Shown: in pieces, positions 27,310 through 36,718 of the stretch
Numbering within the stretch: the stretch's first letter is position 1
How the letters are laid out: each line of letters begins with the position of its first letter
Assembly (NCBI RefSeq): GCF_900096995.1
Contig: NZ_OANT01000002.1
Span: 248,001 to 312,000 of the forward strand
Origin: Acinetobacter puyangensis
GTDB lineage: Bacteria > Pseudomonadota > Gammaproteobacteria > Pseudomonadales > Moraxellaceae
Direction of reading: 5' to 3'
Length of the DNA: 64,000 nucleotides
Program-made: the position numbers and the translations under genes
Notes under the pieces: model-generated
The model's database searches: none
What the model saw: the letters and a program-made list of their open reading frames with translations, nothing else
Told to the model about the DNA's origin: nothing

Positions 27310-28783
27310 AAGTATTTAGATCAGCATTTCCATTATTAATTATTGTTTCTAAACATTCCACAGATTTATTGAGTTCATGTGAATTTAAAACATCTTTTAA
27401 TTTAAGAAGCCTATTGCTAAAATTTTTACCATTGCCACGTATTTGTGGGAGAATTAATTGTAAAATTGCATAATCTAATGCAAGAACATCATTATCATCT
27501 GAATACGTTCTCATTAAAGGTCTAGCTTTATTACAGTATTGATGAATAGCGATAACTTTTCGATTACTAATTTGTATACTTTTTCCATATTCAAAAGTTT
27601 TATCTTCTAATGTTGATTTAATCTGATCAAAAATTCTTTGCTCTTTATCGGTTAAATCAGGAATTTGGTCGACTGTACCAAAATATTGTTCCATAGAATT
27701 ATAAGAAATAGGCATTGGTATTATTTTTTCTAATGATTGAAATTCATCATTAATCATTGATGGTATGATCTGGTTACCATCCAATAATATTACAGGCGCT
27801 CTATCTAATATACGATGGGATAAGAATTCTGTTGTATTGTCATAATTAATAGTAGCAATGAATCTTAGATTTTCAGGAATTGTAAACAAATTTTCACCCA
27901 AGCGTATTGATTTTTTAGTTCTAATATCATCACTAATTCCCATAAATGAAGACCAATAATGTTCTATTGGACTTAAATTGGCTTCATCTAATAATATTAA
28001 AGCCAGAGCAGAATTAATATTATTATCTGACTCTTTATCAAGTGCACTAATAAAATTATACATCCCTGTACTAGAAGTTTGAAATCTATTAGAAATAGGG
28101 TTGAAATATCCTATTAAATCTTTTTGCCCAGTCCAACCTCGTGCTACAGGAATTTCCAAAAATCTTTTACTACTTATACCGTTAACATCAGCTAGTAGCC
28201 TTACTAAAGATGTTTTTCCTCCTCCAGGAAGTCCTGCCAGGAAACAAAGAAAAGATTGTTGAATAGTAATAATTAAATTAATAATCTCTATTGGAGAGAT
28301 AGATCGCCCTTTAACTCGTAAAGATTGTTCTATTCGATTAATAATATTAAATGGAATATTTGTATTAGTTGGATCTGTTACATGAGATTGAATAGAAATA
28401 TCCATTTCAACTTTTTTTATTGTTGAAATATTATTTCCATTTATTGTTTCAACAAATGGTTTTAATTCAAAAAGTTTTAATCTTAAATTATCTTCAGCCT
28501 CAGAATATAATTTAGTTAAACGATGTGTTTCTTTTTCTATGGTAAGTTGTCTTTCAAACTCATATCTATATTTAGTTTCTGCGTCTTCGAGATCTTTTAT
28601 AACTTGATCATATTTTTTTAATGTAAGGTGTTTTTTGGATAAAGAATCATATTCTATATTTAAACTATTAAGTGTTTCTTTTTTTTGTAAAATATCTTTA
28701 TCTAAATCTGCATGTTTTTTCGCATTATCTAATAATTCAGTATCAAATTTAACTTTATTTCTATCTTCAATTTCTTTACCCAA
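27290..28783 (-). CDS. AAA+ ATPase with N-terminal coiled coil (McrB-like motor)
   Basis: Probable NTP-driven motor of the nuclease system, 497 residues. Residues 1-110 are charged and heptad-like, a predicted coiled coil. The AAA+ module follows: Walker A GLPGGGKTS (184-192), Walker B LILLDEAN (262-269), the sensor/NxxD-position segment ATINYDN (310-316), and candidate arginine fingers R324 and R328. The exact McrB NxxD motif is not present, so ATP or GTP use is open. The only start is a TTG at 28783 without a ribosome site. An in-frame TAG lies 12 bases upstream, and the first internal Met is residue 127. The start is 10 bases from the 7-bp repeat array, so the N-terminus may be damaged or may originally have been joined to the gene upstream. 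Confidence 0.78.
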   Translation of the reverse strand: MGKEIEDRNKVKFDTELLDNAKKHADLDKDILQKKETLNSLNIEYDSLSKKHLTLKKYDQVIKDLEDAETKYRYEFERQLTIEKETHRLTKLYSEAEDNLRLKLFELKPFVETINGNNISTIKKVEMDISIQSHVTDPTNTNIPFNIINRIEQSLRVKGRSISPIEIINLIITIQQSFLCFLAGLPGGGKTSLVRLLADVNGISSKRFLEIPVARGWTGQKDLIGYFNPISNRFQTSSTGMYNFISALDKESDNNINSALALILLDEANLSPIEHYWSSFMGISDDIRTKKSIRLGENLFTIPENLRFIATINYDNTTEFLSHRILDRAPVILLDGNQIIPSMINDEFQSLEKIIPMPISYNSMEQYFGTVDQIPDLTDKEQRIFDQIKSTLEDKTFEYGKSIQISNRKVIAIHQYCNKARPLMRTYSDDNDVLALDYAILQLILPQIRGNGKNFSNRLLKLKDVLNSHELNKSVECLETIINNGNADLNTYDFFCW

Positions 28784-28793
28784 GGCTATAAGC

Positions 28794-28920
28794 TATTGTT
28801 TATTGTTTATTGTTTATTGTTTATTGTTTATTGTTTATTGTTTATTGTTTATTGTTTATTGTTTATTGTTTATTGTTTATTGTTTATTGTTTATTGTTTA
28901 TTGTTTATTGTTTATTGTTT
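28794..28920. repeat. Heptanucleotide tandem array, 18 perfect copies
   Basis: The unit TATTGTT (CAATAAA read cyclically on the coding minus strand) is repeated 18 times without error plus one base. It lies between the stop of the 339-residue gene and the TTG of the ATPase gene. The bases next to it (ATCTAAA twice on the minus strand) look like diverged copies. Every minus-strand frame meets TAA within three units, so the array cannot be translated on that strand. Perfect identity implies recent expansion by slippage and a length that varies between cells. Confidence 0.97.
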
Positions 28921-28926
28921 TAGATT

Positions 28927-29946
28927 TTAGATTGTTAGTTCTTCAAGTTCTAAATTTTTTTCACGTAAAGAATATTCAATTTCGGCACTAGAGTTATACT
29001 TTATATCTTTTAAATATTCGTCTTTATTTTTATTAATAAACTCTTCTACTATTTTAGTACCTAAATTAGTTCTTAAAAATTTTTCAAAAGCCTCCACTAA
29101 ATCTTCTTTGAAATTAAAATTTTCATTTGAAATTTCTCTAAATTTTGGTAATTTATCTAAAATGGCTTTCTGATTGAATTTTGGTATTTTCTTTACTTGT
29201 GTTTCTAGAAATAAAAAATCAGCTTTCTTACTATTATAATTTAATTCTTTTGAAATTTTGCTAAATAGAGTTACAATATCTTCATCAGATGAATAATCCA
29301 TTGATGTAAGTTTAGAGTTATTATGTAAATTAGTTAAATCAGTAAAATATAATCTATCTCCTTCAGGAAGTTTACATGGTAAAATATTTTCAGTTAGTTC
29401 ATCAAATTCAGCGGTAAAAATATTTCCATTGTATAGCACTCTACCTGGCAACGGACTGTCTATTCTTTTTAATAATAATTTTTCATTATCTTCTATTGCT
29501 TCCCACTTAAATGGTCCAAAACATATATTTTTATTATTTACAATATAAATATAGGTCGTACTAGGATAATAGTTGATATCTAAGATTGGCTGGTTAGGAT
29601 CAGGTAGTTCACCTAATATAATTTCAACAAATTCTCTGGGTCTTAGATCAGTAGTTTTGAAACCTTGAGTAACAAAATTACAATTTCTTTCAATAGGCAA
29701 ATCAGGATTTTTAAACTGCGATTCAAAAATAGTAATTTTGAAAAGTTCTAAAGATTTATATTTAGTATCAATTTCATCATATGCACTAGTTACAAAAACT
29801 TTTTCTGATGCACAAAAATTGTTCGCATTAAGAAGTATATAATTTTTCCCATCAAACTCTGCTACTGGTCTTATGTATCCTTTGACAGAGTCTGCTTGTG
29901 AGTATAACTTATAAGCTATAATATCTCTTGAACTATTTTTTTCCAT
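28927..29946 (-). CDS. Unknown protein heading the ATPase-nuclease block
   Basis: Family not recognised. A 339-residue soluble protein. The first 200 residues look beta-rich, with a segment YIYIVNNKNICFGPFKW reminiscent of small substrate-recognition beta domains. Residues 200-339 are helical and charged and end in EYSLREKNLELEEL, a coiled-coil-like stretch broken by the stop. The next gene resumes with similar coiled-coil character just beyond the repeat. As the first gene of the block it may be the target-recognition subunit (inference). The ATG at 29946 has no clear ribosome site; TATAAT occurs on the minus strand at 29986-29981, suitably placed as a -10 element. Confidence 0.6.
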   Translation of the reverse strand: MEKNSSRDIIAYKLYSQADSVKGYIRPVAEFDGKNYILLNANNFCASEKVFVTSAYDEIDTKYKSLELFKITIFESQFKNPDLPIERNCNFVTQGFKTTDLRPREFVEIILGELPDPNQPILDINYYPSTTYIYIVNNKNICFGPFKWEAIEDNEKLLLKRIDSPLPGRVLYNGNIFTAEFDELTENILPCKLPEGDRLYFTDLTNLHNNSKLTSMDYSSDEDIVTLFSKISKELNYNSKKADFLFLETQVKKIPKFNQKAILDKLPKFREISNENFNFKEDLVEAFEKFLRTNLGTKIVEEFINKNKDEYLKDIKYNSSAEIEYSLREKNLELEELTI

Positions 29947-30039
29947 GTTATCAATTTAGTAATTTAAGGTGTCAGTTGATATTATAACTATTAAGTTATG
30001 AAAAACGAGACTATTTGTTTCATTTGATTAAATACTAGG

Positions 30040-33000
30040 CTAACCCACCGAATCATCCAAATTCGGCGCTAACCAGCGTTTCGCTTCATCCAGTGTCCAG
30101 CCTTTACGCTTTGCATAATCCTCAAGCTGATCCAATGCGATTTTCCCGACATTAAAGTATTCACTTTGCGGCAGGCTATAATAAAAACCGCTTACACTTG
30201 AAGGCGGCCACATGGCAAAGCTACTGGTGAGATAAGTGCCGATTTTATCGGTTGAGCCGAGCCAGTCGAACAATACCGCTTTTTCCGAATGTTCGGGACA
30301 TGCAGGATATCCAGGTGCAGGGCGTATCCCGACATATTTTTCCTTGATCAGTTCTTCATTGCTTAACTGTTCATTGGCTTGGTAGCCCCAGTATTCTTTA
30401 CGAATCCGTTCATGCAAATGCTCGGCAAATGCTTCGGCAAAACGATCACCTAGCGACTGCACCAAAATTGCAGAATAATCATCGCCTTTGGCTTTATATT
30501 CATTGGCGAGTTCTTCCGCACCAAAAATCGATACGGTAAATCCACCTAAATAATCCTGTTGGCTGTCGCTTGAGCTGACAAAATCTGCTAATGATAAATT
30601 TGGTTTACCTGTGACTTTGTCCGATTGCTGGCGGATATGTTCAAAAGTATGGGTCACCTTACCAGTTTCATCATAAGCACTGACAGTATCTGCACCTGTG
30701 CGTTTAGCTGGGAAAAGCCCAAATACAGCACGGGCATCAAAGCGGTCATTTTCGATGATGTCTTTTAGCATGTCTTGCGCTTGATTGTACAAATCGGTTG
30801 CAGCTTCACCGACAATCTCATCTTTAAGAATTTTGGGGAATTTGCCTGCCAGTGACCATGAAATAAAGAACGGTGTCCAGTCAAAATATGGCACCAAAGT
30901 TTTTAGTGGATAATGGCTAAGCGTTTGCGTGCCGATAAAATTCGGTTTGGGTGGGACATACGCATCCCAGTCGATTTTAAAGCCGTTTTCAATTGCTTCG
31001 CTATAACTAAGTTTGGCTGCTTTGGGTTGTTTATTGGCGATACGTTCACGGACTTTGGCATATTCGGCACGATGTTCGGCAATAAATGCCCCACGCATTT
31101 CTTTAGACAATAGGGTGGTGGCAACACCCACTGCACGGGACGCATCGGCAACATAAATCACGGCATCATTTTGATATTGCGGTTCAATTTTGACGGCAGT
31201 ATGTGCTTTTGATGTGGTTGCACCGCCAATCAATAATGGAATGTTAAAGCCTTTACGTTGCATTTCCTTGGCAACAAATACCATTTCATCGAGAGAAGGC
31301 GTGATCAAGCCAGATAGCCCGATGATGTCACATTTTTCATCAATCGCAGTTTGCAGGATTTTTTCTGCTGGCACCATCACACCTAGATCGACAATATCAT
31401 AACCATTACAGCCCAATACGACTCCGACAATGTTTTTACCGATATCATGGACATCGCCTTTGACGGTTGCCATCAGCACTTTACCTTTGGCTTGTCCTTC
31501 AGCTTTTTCGGCTTCAATGTAGGGATTCAGCCATGCCACAGCTTGTTTCATGACACGGGCCGATTTCACCACTTGCGGCAGGAACATTTTTCCCGAACCA
31601 AACAAGTCACCCACCACGTTCATGCCATCCATTAAGGCACCTTCAATCACTTCAATCGGACGATTGGCTTTTAAACGGGCTTCCTCGGTATCTTCATTGA
31701 TAAATGTGGTAATGCCTTTGACCAACGCATATTCCAGACGTTTTTCCACAGGCTGATTACGCCATTCCAGATTTTCGGCTTCTTTGACTGCGCCTGTTTG
31801 TCCACGATATTTTTCTGCTACTTCCAGCAGTTTTTCTGTGGCATCGTTACCGCTTTCGCCCTGATTACGATTTAAGATAACATCTTCAACCGCATCTTTA
31901 AGCTCTTTATCAATGTCATCATAGATTGCCATTTGCCCAGCATTAACAATCCCCATGGTCATGCCTTGTTTGATGGCATAGTATAGGAACACGGAGTGAA
32001 TCGCTTCACGCACGGGTTCGTTCCCACGGAAAGAGAATGATACGTTCGATACACCGCCAGAAATCATCGCATTAGGCAGGTTCTGTTTAATCCAGCCGGT
32101 GGCTTCAATAAAGTCCACTGCATAATTATTGTGTTCTTCAATCCCTGTGGCTACTGCAAACACGTTTGGATCAAAAATAATATCTTCTGACGGGTAGCCA
32201 ACTTCATTGACCAGAATGTCATAGGAACGTTTACAGATTTCACGTTTACGGGCTGCGGTATCGGCCTGTCCCGCTTCATCAAATGCCATGACAATAATTG
32301 CTGCACCATATTGGCGGCATAGTCGGGCTTTATGGACAAACTCGTCATAACCTTCTTTGAGAGAAATCGAGTTGACAATTGGTTTGCCTTGTACGCATTT
32401 TAAACCAGCCTCGATAATCTCCCATTTGGAAGAGTCGATCATGATGGGTACACGGGAAATATCGGGTTCGGAAGCAACAAGATTTAAAAAATGCACCATG
32501 GCATTTTGTGAATCCAGCATGCCTTCATCCATATTGATGTCGATGACTTGTGCACCTGCTTCAACTTGTTGTTGTGCGACATCTAGTGCCTCGGCAAAGT
32601 TTTCTTCACGGATCAGGCGCAGGAATTTTTTTGAGCCTGTAACGTTGGTACGTTCACCAACATTAACAAATAGGGAGTCACTATAGATATTAAACGGTTC
32701 CAGACCACTTAAACGGCAAGCAGGTATAGTTTCAGGCACTTGACGTGGTTTAATGTCTTTAACGGCTTGATAGATCGCATGAATATGATCAGGGGTAGTA
32801 CCACAGCACCCACCGGTAATATTGATCAAACCACTTTCCGCAAATTCCTTGATAAAGGCAGCAGTTTGTTCTGGTGTTTCGTCATATTCACCAAAAGCAT
32901 TGGGTAAGCCAGCGTTGGGATGTGCGGAAACAAAGGTATCGGCAATATCAGCAATGGTTTTGACATGCGGACGCATCGCATCTGCACCAAGAGCACAGTT

Positions 33001-33738
33001 AAATCCGATGGATAATAAATCACCATGCCGTACAGAGTTCCAGAAAGCTTCGGCAGTTTGCCCTGTTAAAGTACGCCCAGAAGCATCAGTAATCGTCCCC
33101 GAAATCATCAAGGGTAATTCACGTCCAATTTGCTTAAATACTTCTTTAACTGCAAAAATTGCCGCTTTACAATTTAGTGTATCGAACACGGTTTCGATCA
33201 GAATGATGTCTGCACCGCCTTCAATCAGTGCATGGGTGGCTTCGATATAATTTTCTTTTAGCGCATCAAAGCTAATGTTACGAAAGGCAGGATTATTGAC
33301 ATCAGGTGAAATTGAGCAGGTGCGGGAGGTTGGCCCAAGCACACCTGCGACAAAACGTGGTTTATCTGGTGTGGAGTATTTTTCACAGGCAGCTTTTGCC
33401 AGTCGTGCGGCTTCACGGTTAATCTCGGGGACCAGATCTTCCATGTGATAATCCGACATTGAGACCCGAGTACCATTAAAACTGTTGGTTTCAATGATGT
33501 CTGCGCCAGCTTCCAGATAGGCTTCGTGAATACCTTGAATAATTTGCGGTTGCGTCAGTACCAATAGGTCATTATTGCCTTTTAAATCTGATGCCCAGTC
33601 GGCAAAACGTTCGCCACGATAATCTTGTTCTTCTAGCTTGTGGCGTTGGATCATGGTTCCCATTGCACCATCAATGATCAAAATCCGTTGCGCTAAAAGT
33701 TGTTTTAAAGTGGCTAACAATGGTGCAGTGGTGGACAT
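30040..33738 (-). CDS. metH: Cobalamin-dependent methionine synthase
   Basis: Transfers a methyl group from 5-methyltetrahydrofolate to homocysteine via methylcobalamin; cytoplasmic. It has 1232 residues, close to E. coli MetH (1227). Domains in order: homocysteine/zinc domain (about 1-340, with the zinc cysteines in FNCALGAD and GGCCGTTP), pterin domain (about 360-630, [13 protein letters not shown]), cobalamin domain (about 660-890), and reactivation domain (about 910-1225) containing [12 protein letters not shown] for SAM binding. The cobalt ligand motif DVHDIGKN has its His at residue 764 (759 in E. coli). I see no cobalamin or SAM riboswitch in the 232 bases upstream. Its composition differs sharply from the AT-rich block next to it. 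Confidence 0.97.
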   Translation of the reverse strand: MSTTAPLLATLKQLLAQRILIIDGAMGTMIQRHKLEEQDYRGERFADWASDLKGNNDLLVLTQPQIIQGIHEAYLEAGADIIETNSFNGTRVSMSDYHMEDLVPEINREAARLAKAACEKYSTPDKPRFVAGVLGPTSRTCSISPDVNNPAFRNISFDALKENYIEATHALIEGGADIILIETVFDTLNCKAAIFAVKEVFKQIGRELPLMISGTITDASGRTLTGQTAEAFWNSVRHGDLLSIGFNCALGADAMRPHVKTIADIADTFVSAHPNAGLPNAFGEYDETPEQTAAFIKEFAESGLINITGGCCGTTPDHIHAIYQAVKDIKPRQVPETIPACRLSGLEPFNIYSDSLFVNVGERTNVTGSKKFLRLIREENFAEALDVAQQQVEAGAQVIDINMDEGMLDSQNAMVHFLNLVASEPDISRVPIMIDSSKWEIIEAGLKCVQGKPIVNSISLKEGYDEFVHKARLCRQYGAAIIVMAFDEAGQADTAARKREICKRSYDILVNEVGYPSEDIIFDPNVFAVATGIEEHNNYAVDFIEATGWIKQNLPNAMISGGVSNVSFSFRGNEPVREAIHSVFLYYAIKQGMTMGIVNAGQMAIYDDIDKELKDAVEDVILNRNQGESGNDATEKLLEVAEKYRGQTGAVKEAENLEWRNQPVEKRLEYALVKGITTFINEDTEEARLKANRPIEVIEGALMDGMNVVGDLFGSGKMFLPQVVKSARVMKQAVAWLNPYIEAEKAEGQAKGKVLMATVKGDVHDIGKNIVGVVLGCNGYDIVDLGVMVPAEKILQTAIDEKCDIIGLSGLITPSLDEMVFVAKEMQRKGFNIPLLIGGATTSKAHTAVKIEPQYQNDAVIYVADASRAVGVATTLLSKEMRGAFIAEHRAEYAKVRERIANKQPKAAKLSYSEAIENGFKIDWDAYVPPKPNFIGTQTLSHYPLKTLVPYFDWTPFFISWSLAGKFPKILKDEIVGEAATDLYNQAQDMLKDIIENDRFDARAVFGLFPAKRTGADTVSAYDETGKVTHTFEHIRQQSDKVTGKPNLSLADFVSSSDSQQDYLGGFTVSIFGAEELANEYKAKGDDYSAILVQSLGDRFAEAFAEHLHERIRKEYWGYQANEQLSNEELIKEKYVGIRPAPGYPACPEHSEKAVLFDWLGSTDKIGTYLTSSFAMWPPSSVSGFYYSLPQSEYFNVGKIALDQLEDYAKRKGWTLDEAKRWLAPNLDDSVG

Positions 33739-33932
33739 GCAGAACGCTCGCTAAAATTCAGTTGTATTACAGATGGCGAAGTTTAGCAGAAAATTACAAT
33801 TTTGCGGTGATGTGCATAGAGATATCATGATGAAGTTTGAAGATTTTGATATAGATTATTTTGCCTTTTTAATGCATTTGAATTTTCACAAGAATAATCT
33901 TAGATAAATTTTTTGTTGGTAATTTGCTCAAC

Positions 33933-33960
33933 CAAGTGTACACTCTAAAGTATATACTTG
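33933..33960. promoter_or_regulatory. Imperfect palindrome, likely operator of the toxin-antitoxin operon
   Basis: CAAGTGTACACT (33933-33944) and AGTATATACTTG (33949-33960) are inverted repeats matching at 10 of 12 positions around CTAA. They end 10 bases before the antitoxin ATG. Phd-family antitoxins repress their own promoters by binding such palindromes, so this is the probable site. TTGCTC at 33924 and TAAAGT at 33946 are a possible weak promoter pair. Confidence 0.6.
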
Positions 33961-33970
33961 GAGATAGCTT

Positions 33971-34198
33971 ATGCAGGTTTCTACAAAAGAATTAAGAACA
34001 CAATCTGGAAAAATTATCCAGCAAGTACAGCATGGTCAGGAAGTTGTTGTGACTTACCGAGGTCAGCCCTTGGCAAAGATTGTGCCTATTGAGGTGCAGG
34101 CGCATCAAGCTGATATTTTTGCGATGTGGCAAACTCATGAGGATCATACATCAGTTGATGAGCTGGTGAGAGAGATACGAAGAGGCAGACAGTTTTGA
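33971..34198 (+). CDS. Phd/YefM-family antitoxin
   Basis: A 75-residue antitoxin and autorepressor. The N-terminal half (VSTKELRTQSGKII, then the EVVVTYRGQPLAKIVPI strand-turn-strand) is the Phd/YefM DNA-binding fold. The C-terminal half (about 50-75, ending in REIRRGRQF) is the flexible toxin-neutralising region. GGAG at 33959-33962 serves as ribosome site. Its stop overlaps the toxin start. A Phd-type antitoxin with a VapC-type PIN toxin is a common pairing. Confidence 0.88.
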   Translation: MQVSTKELRTQSGKIIQQVQHGQEVVVTYRGQPLAKIVPIEVQAHQADIFAMWQTHEDHTSVDELVREIRRGRQF

Positions 34199-34575
34199 TT
34201 ATTGATACTGATGTTCTAATTTGGTATCTACGTGGTAAGGCTTCTGCTAAAATTATTATAGAAGCAAATTTACCTTTCTCCATTTCCTCTGTAACATATA
34301 TGGAATTATTACAGGGAATGAAAAACAAACAGGAAAGTTATCGTTTTCAGAAAGCGCTACATTACTGGAATGTCAATATTATTCATATCGATCAGGACAT
34401 TTCAGCAAGAGCGACATTTTATGTGCAGGAATATGCACTAAGTCATGCAATGCAAATGGCAGATGCTTTAATTGCAGCAACAGCAATACAGTTTGCAGAA
34501 ACATTGCTCACAGCAAACGATAAGCATTATAAATTTATTCCTCATCTTAATATTCAAAAGTTTATTGCTGAATAA
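34195..34575 (+). CDS. vapC: VapC-type PIN-domain toxin
   Basis: A 126-residue PIN-domain ribonuclease, expected to cleave a specific RNA (many VapC proteins cut initiator tRNA or 23S rRNA). The acidic metal-binding residues are all present: D4 (IIDTDVLIW), E37 (YMELLQG), D90 (MADALIAATA) and D109 (TANDKHY). It starts with TTG within TTGA, overlapping the antitoxin stop TGA by four bases, so its translation depends on that of the antitoxin and is likely weaker. The intact active site suggests a functional toxin. Confidence 0.88.
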   Translation: MIIDTDVLIWYLRGKASAKIIIEANLPFSISSVTYMELLQGMKNKQESYRFQKALHYWNVNIIHIDQDISARATFYVQEYALSHAMQMADALIAATAIQFAETLLTANDKHYKFIPHLNIQKFIAE

Positions 34576-34721
34576 TCACTATTCCTTTACTGTCCAAGAT
34601 AAGTTTTAGAAAACATAAATAATTGCAAAACTACAGCATACAACTTTGAAATTTCAGTTTAAATTCATATATAAAGATTAAACTTAATTCATTGATTGAC
34701 TCAGGATCGTTTGAAGCACAG

Positions 34722-35516
34722 ATGACACAATATTCCCAAAACTTTATTGCTTTACATGACATCAGTTTAGATCAAGAGATGTTATTGAAAATTAAGCGTA
34801 ATGTACTGGTTCCTTTTATGCGTAACCCAACTTTGTTGACGCATTATGCAGATCATATTGTGCAGGCACAAAATCAATTATTGTTATCGCAATCAATACC
34901 AACGTCGCAACAGTTAAGTCAGGTGATTCGACAGTTGATTAATCAATTGAATCAGTCAAAAAGATATTTTGGACAGAAAAAATATAACTTTATTCAGCGC
35001 TGGTTTGGTATAGATCTTGAACAACAGGCCGGTTCGGTTAATTTTTTAAATGAGCTTAATCAATTGGTAAATGTTGCAACCCGTCTGAGTTATCAAGTGG
35101 CGACAGAAATTTATCAATCGCAAAAGCAGATGCAGGATCTAGAGCAGTTACGTATCGAAATGGCGCATTATGTGGTTGCGGCAGAGCAATTTGTTCAGGA
35201 GTGTCATGCCTTTGCCGATCGCAAAATGTCACTGGATGCATTTCAGGATCGTCTGCATAAAAAAATTAACACCTTAATGACTTCGCAAAGTGCGACAGAT
35301 ATGGCAATGTTACAGCAGAATTTAAGCCAAAATACGGCAATGACCATTCTGGATCGCTTTAATGAGGCCAAAAATATTTTGATTCCAGCGTGGCAACAAC
35401 ATGTATTACAGCTACAAACTGTACAAAATCCGCAGGAACTTCAGCAACTCAATGACGCAAGAGAACGATTAATTCAGACTTTGGACTATGCAGTAAAAAC
35501 TGCACCAAGCAAATGA
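34722..35516 (+). CDS. Helical protein, probable diverged TelA paralogue
   Basis: A 264-residue soluble, all-helical protein with coiled-coil character and no transmembrane segment. Near its C-terminus FNEAKNILIPAWQQHVLQLQ lines up with FYAIKNITLPAWKNQISLAL of the TelA-like protein that follows, which suggests the two are paralogues. The ATG at 34722 lacks a strong ribosome site. A TTG at 34692 would add ten residues, so the start is uncertain. It lies 25 bases before the telA-like gene, in a three-gene operon. Confidence 0.6.
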   Translation: MTQYSQNFIALHDISLDQEMLLKIKRNVLVPFMRNPTLLTHYADHIVQAQNQLLLSQSIPTSQQLSQVIRQLINQLNQSKRYFGQKKYNFIQRWFGIDLEQQAGSVNFLNELNQLVNVATRLSYQVATEIYQSQKQMQDLEQLRIEMAHYVVAAEQFVQECHAFADRKMSLDAFQDRLHKKINTLMTSQSATDMAMLQQNLSQNTAMTILDRFNEAKNILIPAWQQHVLQLQTVQNPQELQQLNDARERLIQTLDYAVKTAPSK

Positions 35517-35541
35517 TTATAGGTAATAAAGAGAGAAATAA

Positions 35542-36681
35542 ATGACAAATGACGCGCAAAACCCACATGTAATTGTGACATCGGATCAGACATTAACATC
35601 ATCTCAGTTTGAGCAACTGGATTTAAAACATCTAGGCTTGCAGGCCGAGGATTTTTCACAAGTGGTGGAAGCCAGTAAAGAGCTGGCAGAAATCAATCCG
35701 AATACTGTGGCAGAATATGGTAAAAATATTGCGGGAAAAACATCTGCCTATACCGATGATTTATTAAGTTTGGTTCAAAACAAAGATCTGGAGGAAACTG
35801 GGCAAAAACTTAATCAGGTGGTGACTGTTGCGCAACAGCTGAATAGTAATAATTTGTTGGCCGAAAATCGTAAGACCGGTATTTTAGGCGCGATTTTTTC
35901 CAAGTTTAAAAATGCCAAACAAAATTTCCAAGTGCAATTTAACACCACCAAAGAACAGATTGATACACTGGTCAAGGAAATTGAAACTTCTCAATCCGGT
36001 TTAAAACAACGGGTAGAAATGCTGGATAAGATGTATGAAGCAGTACAAGAGGAGCACCATACGCTGGGTATTTATGTTGCAGCCGGGCAATTAAAGCAAC
36101 AGCAAATCGCCCAGCAGATTTCTGCATTAACTGCGCAGGAACAAGATCAGACAACGGTCCAGCAGGTTTATGATCTTAATCATGCTGCCAATAATCTGGA
36201 AAAGCGGGTGCATGATTTACAGATGCTGCAACAATCAGCATTACAAACCCTGCCAATGATTCGGATTATCCAGTCCAATAACTTGATGCTGGTTGATAAG
36301 TTTTATGCGATTAAGAACATTACTTTACCGGCATGGAAAAATCAGATTAGTCTGGCATTATCGTTAAATGAACAAAAAAACAGTGTAGAACTTGCCAATA
36401 CCATTGATGATGCCACCAATGAATTATTACGTCGCAATGCCGAACTGTTACACAGCAATTCGGTGAATACCGCAAAAGCCAACCAACGTTCGGTGATCGA
36501 TGTAGAAACACTTGAGCATGTTCAGAATACTCTGATTAAAACGGTTAATGATGTGATTCAAATTCAGAAAGACGGCATGGCACAGCGTGAACAGGCAACA
36601 CAAAAGTTAAAAACGCTACAGAGTAATCTGAATACGCTGGTGATTGATTCATCGCAAAATACACAACAGCGATTAAATTAA
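35542..36681 (+). CDS. TelA-like toxic anion resistance family protein
   Basis: A 379-residue cytoplasmic helical protein of the TelA/KlaA family (about 340-400 residues), first linked to tellurite resistance and later to envelope or antimicrobial stress tolerance; the biochemical role is unknown. Recognisable features are the central FSKFKNAKQNFQVQFNTTKEQID region, the long coiled coil at about 150-240 and the signature KFYAIKNITLPAWKNQ. Tellurite-associated ter genes are absent. It is flanked by a helical paralogue before and a membrane protein after, suggesting a three-part complex at the inner membrane (inference). Confidence 0.82.
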   Translation: MTNDAQNPHVIVTSDQTLTSSQFEQLDLKHLGLQAEDFSQVVEASKELAEINPNTVAEYGKNIAGKTSAYTDDLLSLVQNKDLEETGQKLNQVVTVAQQLNSNNLLAENRKTGILGAIFSKFKNAKQNFQVQFNTTKEQIDTLVKEIETSQSGLKQRVEMLDKMYEAVQEEHHTLGIYVAAGQLKQQQIAQQISALTAQEQDQTTVQQVYDLNHAANNLEKRVHDLQMLQQSALQTLPMIRIIQSNNLMLVDKFYAIKNITLPAWKNQISLALSLNEQKNSVELANTIDDATNELLRRNAELLHSNSVNTAKANQRSVIDVETLEHVQNTLIKTVNDVIQIQKDGMAQREQATQKLKTLQSNLNTLVIDSSQNTQQRLN

Positions 36682-36718
36682 GACAGCTGTATTTGTTGCA
36701 GAATGGTTGGAAGCATTG

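Noticed and set aside
28635..28991. Plus-strand open frame through the heptamer array, coding for a repeated LLFIVYC peptide
   Set aside because: TTTATTG is free of stops in all three plus frames, so the open frame is a by-product of the repeat; the remainder is antisense to two real genes and has no ribosome site.
25478..30039. Direct repeats or integrase marking the edges of the AT-rich block
   Set aside because: The spacers at 25478-25581 and 29947-30039 show no matching repeats, tRNA end or recombinase gene by eye, so the mechanism of acquisition stays open.
33739..33970. Search for a cobalamin or SAM riboswitch upstream of metH
   Set aside because: No conserved B12-box-like or SAM-type stems could be seen, and the region holds the toxin-antitoxin operator instead.
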